Below are positions 7,033-9,276 of a stretch of 9,276 nucleotides of DNA, in pieces. The translations under genes and the position numbers were made by a program. This stretch comes from Acidovorax delafieldii (GTDB lineage: Bacteria > Pseudomonadota > Gammaproteobacteria > Burkholderiales > Burkholderiaceae_C). The notes below the pieces were generated by a model that was not told the origin of the DNA, did no database searches, and saw only the letters and a program-made list of their open reading frames with translations. Where the stretch lies: assembly GCA_002327945.1 (NCBI GenBank), contig DCVY01000021.1, positions 3,093 to 12,368 on the forward strand. The letters run 5' to 3'. Within the stretch, counting starts at the first letter, position 1; each line of letters begins with the position of its first letter.

Positions 7033-7042
7033 CTTGCATCAA
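7029..7042 (+). promoter_or_regulatory. FNR/Anr-like site upstream of ccoN
   Basis: TTGAC-TTGC-ATCAA matches the consensus TTGAT-N4-ATCAA at 9 of 10 positions. It starts within the last sense codon of ccoS and spans its stop. With the centre at 7035.5, the usual -41.5 placement predicts a transcript start near 7077, some 22 bases before the ccoN ATG at 7099. A weak -10 candidate (GAAACT, 7065-7070) lies at the expected place. This would give ccoNOQ its own low-oxygen promoter within the larger cluster. The match is direct; activity is inferred. Confidence 0.7.
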
Positions 7043-7088
7043 CGATGCCGGGCCTTGTCTCATCGAAACTCACATTGCAACAAAAAAC

Positions 7089-7092
7089 GAGG
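7089..7092 (+). promoter_or_regulatory. Ribosome binding site deciding the ccoN start
   Basis: GAGG lies six bases before the ATG at 7099. The in-frame ATG at 7045 has no such site and lies upstream of the transcript start predicted from the FNR-like box, so 7099 is preferred. Confidence 0.7.
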
Positions 7093-7098
7093 TGTCAG

Positions 7099-8541
7099 AT
7101 GGATTCTTCAGTCAAGAAAGATGTTGCGCACTACAACGATACGGTAGTGCGCCAGTTCGCGATCATGGCGGCAGTCTGGGGGGTGGTAGGCATGTTGGTG
7201 GGCGTGATCATCGCGGCCCAGTTGACATGGCCTGAGCTCAACTTTGGCATACCATGGCTGAGCTATGGGCGATTGCGTCCGCTCCATACCAACGCGGTGA
7301 TTTTTGCGTTTGGTGGCTGCGCGCTCTTCGCTTCCAGCTACTACGTCGTGCAGCGCACTTGTCAGACACGCTTGTTCGCCGGGCCGCTGGCTTCGTTCAC
7401 GTTCTGGGGCTGGCAGTTGGTGATTTTGGCGGCGGCCATCAGTTTGCCGCTGGGCTACACCACCAGCAAAGAGTATGCTGAGTTGGAATGGCCCATAGAC
7501 ATTCTCATCACGCTCGTGTGGGTGGCTTACGCGGTCGTGTTTTTTGGCACGATAGGTATGCGTAAAGTCAAGCATATCTACGTCGCAAACTGGTTTTATG
7601 GTGCCTTCATCATTGCCATTGCCCTGTTGCATGTGGTGAACAGCGCTGAAATCCCTGCCGGCTGGATGAAGAGCTACTCGGCCTATGCTGGCGTGCAAGA
7701 TGCCATGGTGCAATGGTGGTACGGGCACAACGCGGTGGGCTTTTTTCTTACGGCGGGCTTCTTGGGGATGATGTATTACTTCATTCCCAAGCAGGCTGGG
7801 CGCCCTGTTTACAGCTATCGATTGTCCATCGTCCACTTCTGGGCGCTGATTTTCACTTACATGTGGGCAGGTCCACACCATTTGCACTACACCGCCTTGC
7901 CTGATTGGACGCAATCCCTTGGCATGGTGTTTTCGCTGATCCTGCTGGCGCCAAGCTGGGGTGGCATGATCAACGGCATCATGACCTTGTCGGGTGCCTG
8001 GCACAAACTACGTGACGACCCCATCCTGCGCTTCTTGATCGTTTCGTTGTCTTTCTACGGCATGTCCACCTTCGAAGGGCCCATGATGTCGATCAAGACG
8101 GTCAATGCCCTGAGCCATTACACCGATTGGACTGTGGGTCATGTGCACTCGGGCGCGCTGGGTTGGGTGGGCTTGATTTCCATCGGCACGCTGTATTACC
8201 TGGTTCCGCGCTTGTTTGGCAAAGAAAAAATGTATTCCGTCAAGGCGATCGAGGTCCACTTCTGGATGTCCACCATCGGTATCGTGCTGTATATCGCCTC
8301 AATGTGGATTGCCGGTGTGATGCAAGGCCTGATGTGGCGCGCCATCAACCCCGATGGGACGCTGACCTACACTTTCGTCGAAAGCGTGAAGGCTACGTTC
8401 CCCTTCTATGTGATTCGACTTTCGGGGGGGCTGTTGTATCTGGGCGGCATGGTGCTGATGCTCTGGAATGTCTGGAAGACCGCTGGCTCCGGCCGTTCCG
8501 TCAAAGTGGCGATCCCTGCCGTCAATCCTGCCCACGCTTGA
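7099..8541 (+). CDS. ccoN: Cbb3-type cytochrome c oxidase subunit I (catalytic subunit)
   Basis: This is the integral membrane subunit that reduces oxygen to water at the heme b3-CuB centre and pumps protons. The start at 7099 gives 480 residues, the normal CcoN length, beginning [20 protein letters not shown]; an ATG at 7045 would add 18 atypical residues. Haem and copper ligands are intact: His63 (low-spin heme b, in LRPLHTNAV), His210 (CuB, in WWYGHNAVG), Tyr254 (the cross-linked tyrosine) with His260-His261 (CuB) in [12 protein letters not shown], and His348 and His350 (heme b3 and heme b) in [11 protein letters not shown]. All are offset by three from the numbering of the Pseudomonas stutzeri enzyme as I recall it. 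Multiple hydrophobic helices span the protein. ccoO follows after 20 bases. The enzyme has high oxygen affinity and suits growth at low oxygen, in line with the FNR-like site upstream. Confidence 0.97.
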   Translation: MDSSVKKDVAHYNDTVVRQFAIMAAVWGVVGMLVGVIIAAQLTWPELNFGIPWLSYGRLRPLHTNAVIFAFGGCALFASSYYVVQRTCQTRLFAGPLASFTFWGWQLVILAAAISLPLGYTTSKEYAELEWPIDILITLVWVAYAVVFFGTIGMRKVKHIYVANWFYGAFIIAIALLHVVNSAEIPAGWMKSYSAYAGVQDAMVQWWYGHNAVGFFLTAGFLGMMYYFIPKQAGRPVYSYRLSIVHFWALIFTYMWAGPHHLHYTALPDWTQSLGMVFSLILLAPSWGGMINGIMTLSGAWHKLRDDPILRFLIVSLSFYGMSTFEGPMMSIKTVNALSHYTDWTVGHVHSGALGWVGLISIGTLYYLVPRLFGKEKMYSVKAIEVHFWMSTIGIVLYIASMWIAGVMQGLMWRAINPDGTLTYTFVESVKATFPFYVIRLSGGLLYLGGMVLMLWNVWKTAGSGRSVKVAIPAVNPAHA

Positions 8542-8561
8542 AAACACAGAGGGAATTGAAT

Positions 8562-9188
8562 ATGTCCAATGCCAATTCATCATCGGGCTTCTCGCACGAA
8601 AAAGTCGAGACCAGCAATTTTTTGATGATCGTTTTGATTTTGCTGGTGGTTGCCGTCGGCGGTCTTGTGGAGATCGTGCCATTGTTTTTTCAAAAATCCA
8701 CCACCGAGCCCGTCAAGGGGGTAGAGCCCTATACAGCGTTGCAGTTGGCGGGGCGCGACATTTATCAGCGCGAGGGCTGCTACAACTGCCATTCGCAGAT
8801 GATCCGCCCTTTCCGTGCCGAAACCTTGCGCTATGGGCATTATTCGGTGGCTGGTGAATTTGTGTATGACCATCCCTTCCAATGGGGAAGCAAGCGCACC
8901 GGCCCTGATCTGGCGCGCGTCGGTGGCAAATACAGCGATGAATGGCATCGTATCCACCTCGAGAACCCGCGTGACGTGGTGCCAGAGTCCAATATGCCGG
9001 CCTATCCGTGGCTTGCGAAAAACATGGTCGATGCGAGCACCATGGCTCCCAGAATGAAAGCGCTGCGTACGGTCGGTGTGCCTTATACAGATGCGCAAAT
9101 CAACGCTGCTGCTGAAGAGGTCAAGGGCAAGACCGAACTCGATGCCTTGATCGCCTATCTGCAGGGTATGGGACGGGCTATCAAATAA
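8562..9188 (+). CDS. ccoO: Cbb3-type cytochrome c oxidase subunit II (membrane-bound monoheme cytochrome c)
   Basis: CcoO carries electrons toward the CcoN active site. The ATG at 8562 has AGAGGGA at 8548-8554 in front of it and gives 208 residues, close to the family norm. A frame open further upstream, inside ccoN, is not part of the gene. One N-terminal helix (about residues 20-41) anchors a periplasmic domain. Haem c attaches at CYNCH (Cys73, Cys76, His77), and Met145 in [10 protein letters not shown] is the likely sixth iron ligand. [17 protein letters not shown] and [19 protein letters not shown] are characteristic of the family. The gene ends nine bases before ccoQ, which has its own strong ribosome binding site, so these genes are almost certainly cotranscribed. 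Confidence 0.97.
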   Translation: MSNANSSSGFSHEKVETSNFLMIVLILLVVAVGGLVEIVPLFFQKSTTEPVKGVEPYTALQLAGRDIYQREGCYNCHSQMIRPFRAETLRYGHYSVAGEFVYDHPFQWGSKRTGPDLARVGGKYSDEWHRIHLENPRDVVPESNMPAYPWLAKNMVDASTMAPRMKALRTVGVPYTDAQINAAAEEVKGKTELDALIAYLQGMGRAIK

Positions 9189-9197
9189 GGAGGGGTT

Positions 9198-9276
9198 ATG
9201 GATATCACGACCGCCCGCATTGTTACCACCGTTCTTTCCATGGCCTGCTTCATCGGAATCTGCGTGTGGACCTATT
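9198..9276 (+). CDS. ccoQ: Cbb3-type oxidase subunit CcoQ, 3' end outside the window
   Basis: The first 26 codons are visible (MDITTARIVTTVLSMACFIG then ICVWTY). They encode a hydrophobic segment typical of the small single-helix CcoQ/FixQ subunit, which stabilises the cbb3 complex. AGGAGG at 9188-9193 is a strong ribosome binding site just upstream. The position directly after ccoO is the standard one. The cytoplasmic tail and ccoP, expected next, lie beyond the window. The call depends heavily on context because so little sequence is visible. Confidence 0.88.
   Translation, partial: MDITTARIVTTVLSMACFIGICVWTY

Noticed and set aside
8127..8561. Upstream extension of the ccoO frame into ccoN
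   Set aside because: This part is an out-of-frame reading of ccoN; the ATG at 8562 has a good ribosome binding site and gives the normal CcoO length.
1..9276. CRISPR arrays, tRNA or rRNA genes, insertion sequences, phage or other defence genes
   Set aside because: No regular repeat-spacer pattern, no tRNA-like fold, no transposase-like protein and no terminal inverted repeats were seen; the window is almost fully filled by metabolic and respiratory genes.

Overview
The window looks like ordinary chromosome of a GC-rich betaproteobacterium, most likely in the order Burkholderiales and possibly near Comamonadaceae. The evidence is a Bug-type solute receptor, a malonate cluster that uses this receptor, and a ccoI-ccoS-ccoN-ccoO-ccoQ layout. 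The family assignment is an inference from gene content and protein style; no ribosomal RNA or other taxonomic marker is present.

The left part (1-3801, plus strand) is a malonate utilisation cluster. It starts inside a malonyl-CoA decarboxylase gene, continues with an exported Bug/TctC receptor 17 bases downstream, and after a 137-base gap reaches a malonyl-CoA synthetase (MatB type). Together they would bind malonate in the periplasm, activate it to malonyl-CoA and decarboxylate that to acetyl-CoA. No membrane permease is visible, so the transporter must lie elsewhere or be shared.

The middle part (3802-4456) holds one minus-strand gene for a small universal stress protein. Its 3' end converges on the synthetase gene. 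Its 5' end faces the copper ATPase gene across an intergenic region of about 108 bases that contains an FNR/Anr-like site (4409-4422).

The right part (4457-9276, plus strand) is a cbb3 cytochrome c oxidase locus: ccoI (copper P-type ATPase), ccoS (45 residues, overlapping ccoI by one base), ccoN (catalytic subunit), ccoO (membrane-bound monoheme cytochrome c) and the first 26 codons of ccoQ. A second FNR/Anr-like site (7029-7042) straddles the end of ccoS and precedes ccoN. Assembly factors and structural genes may therefore share low-oxygen control, with separate promoters for ccoIS and ccoNOQ. All catalytic and metal-binding residues checked are present.

Nothing here amounts to a previously undescribed system. 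The points most worth a second look are the two FNR-like sites, the uncertain ccoI start, and the pairing of a Bug receptor with malonate enzymes.
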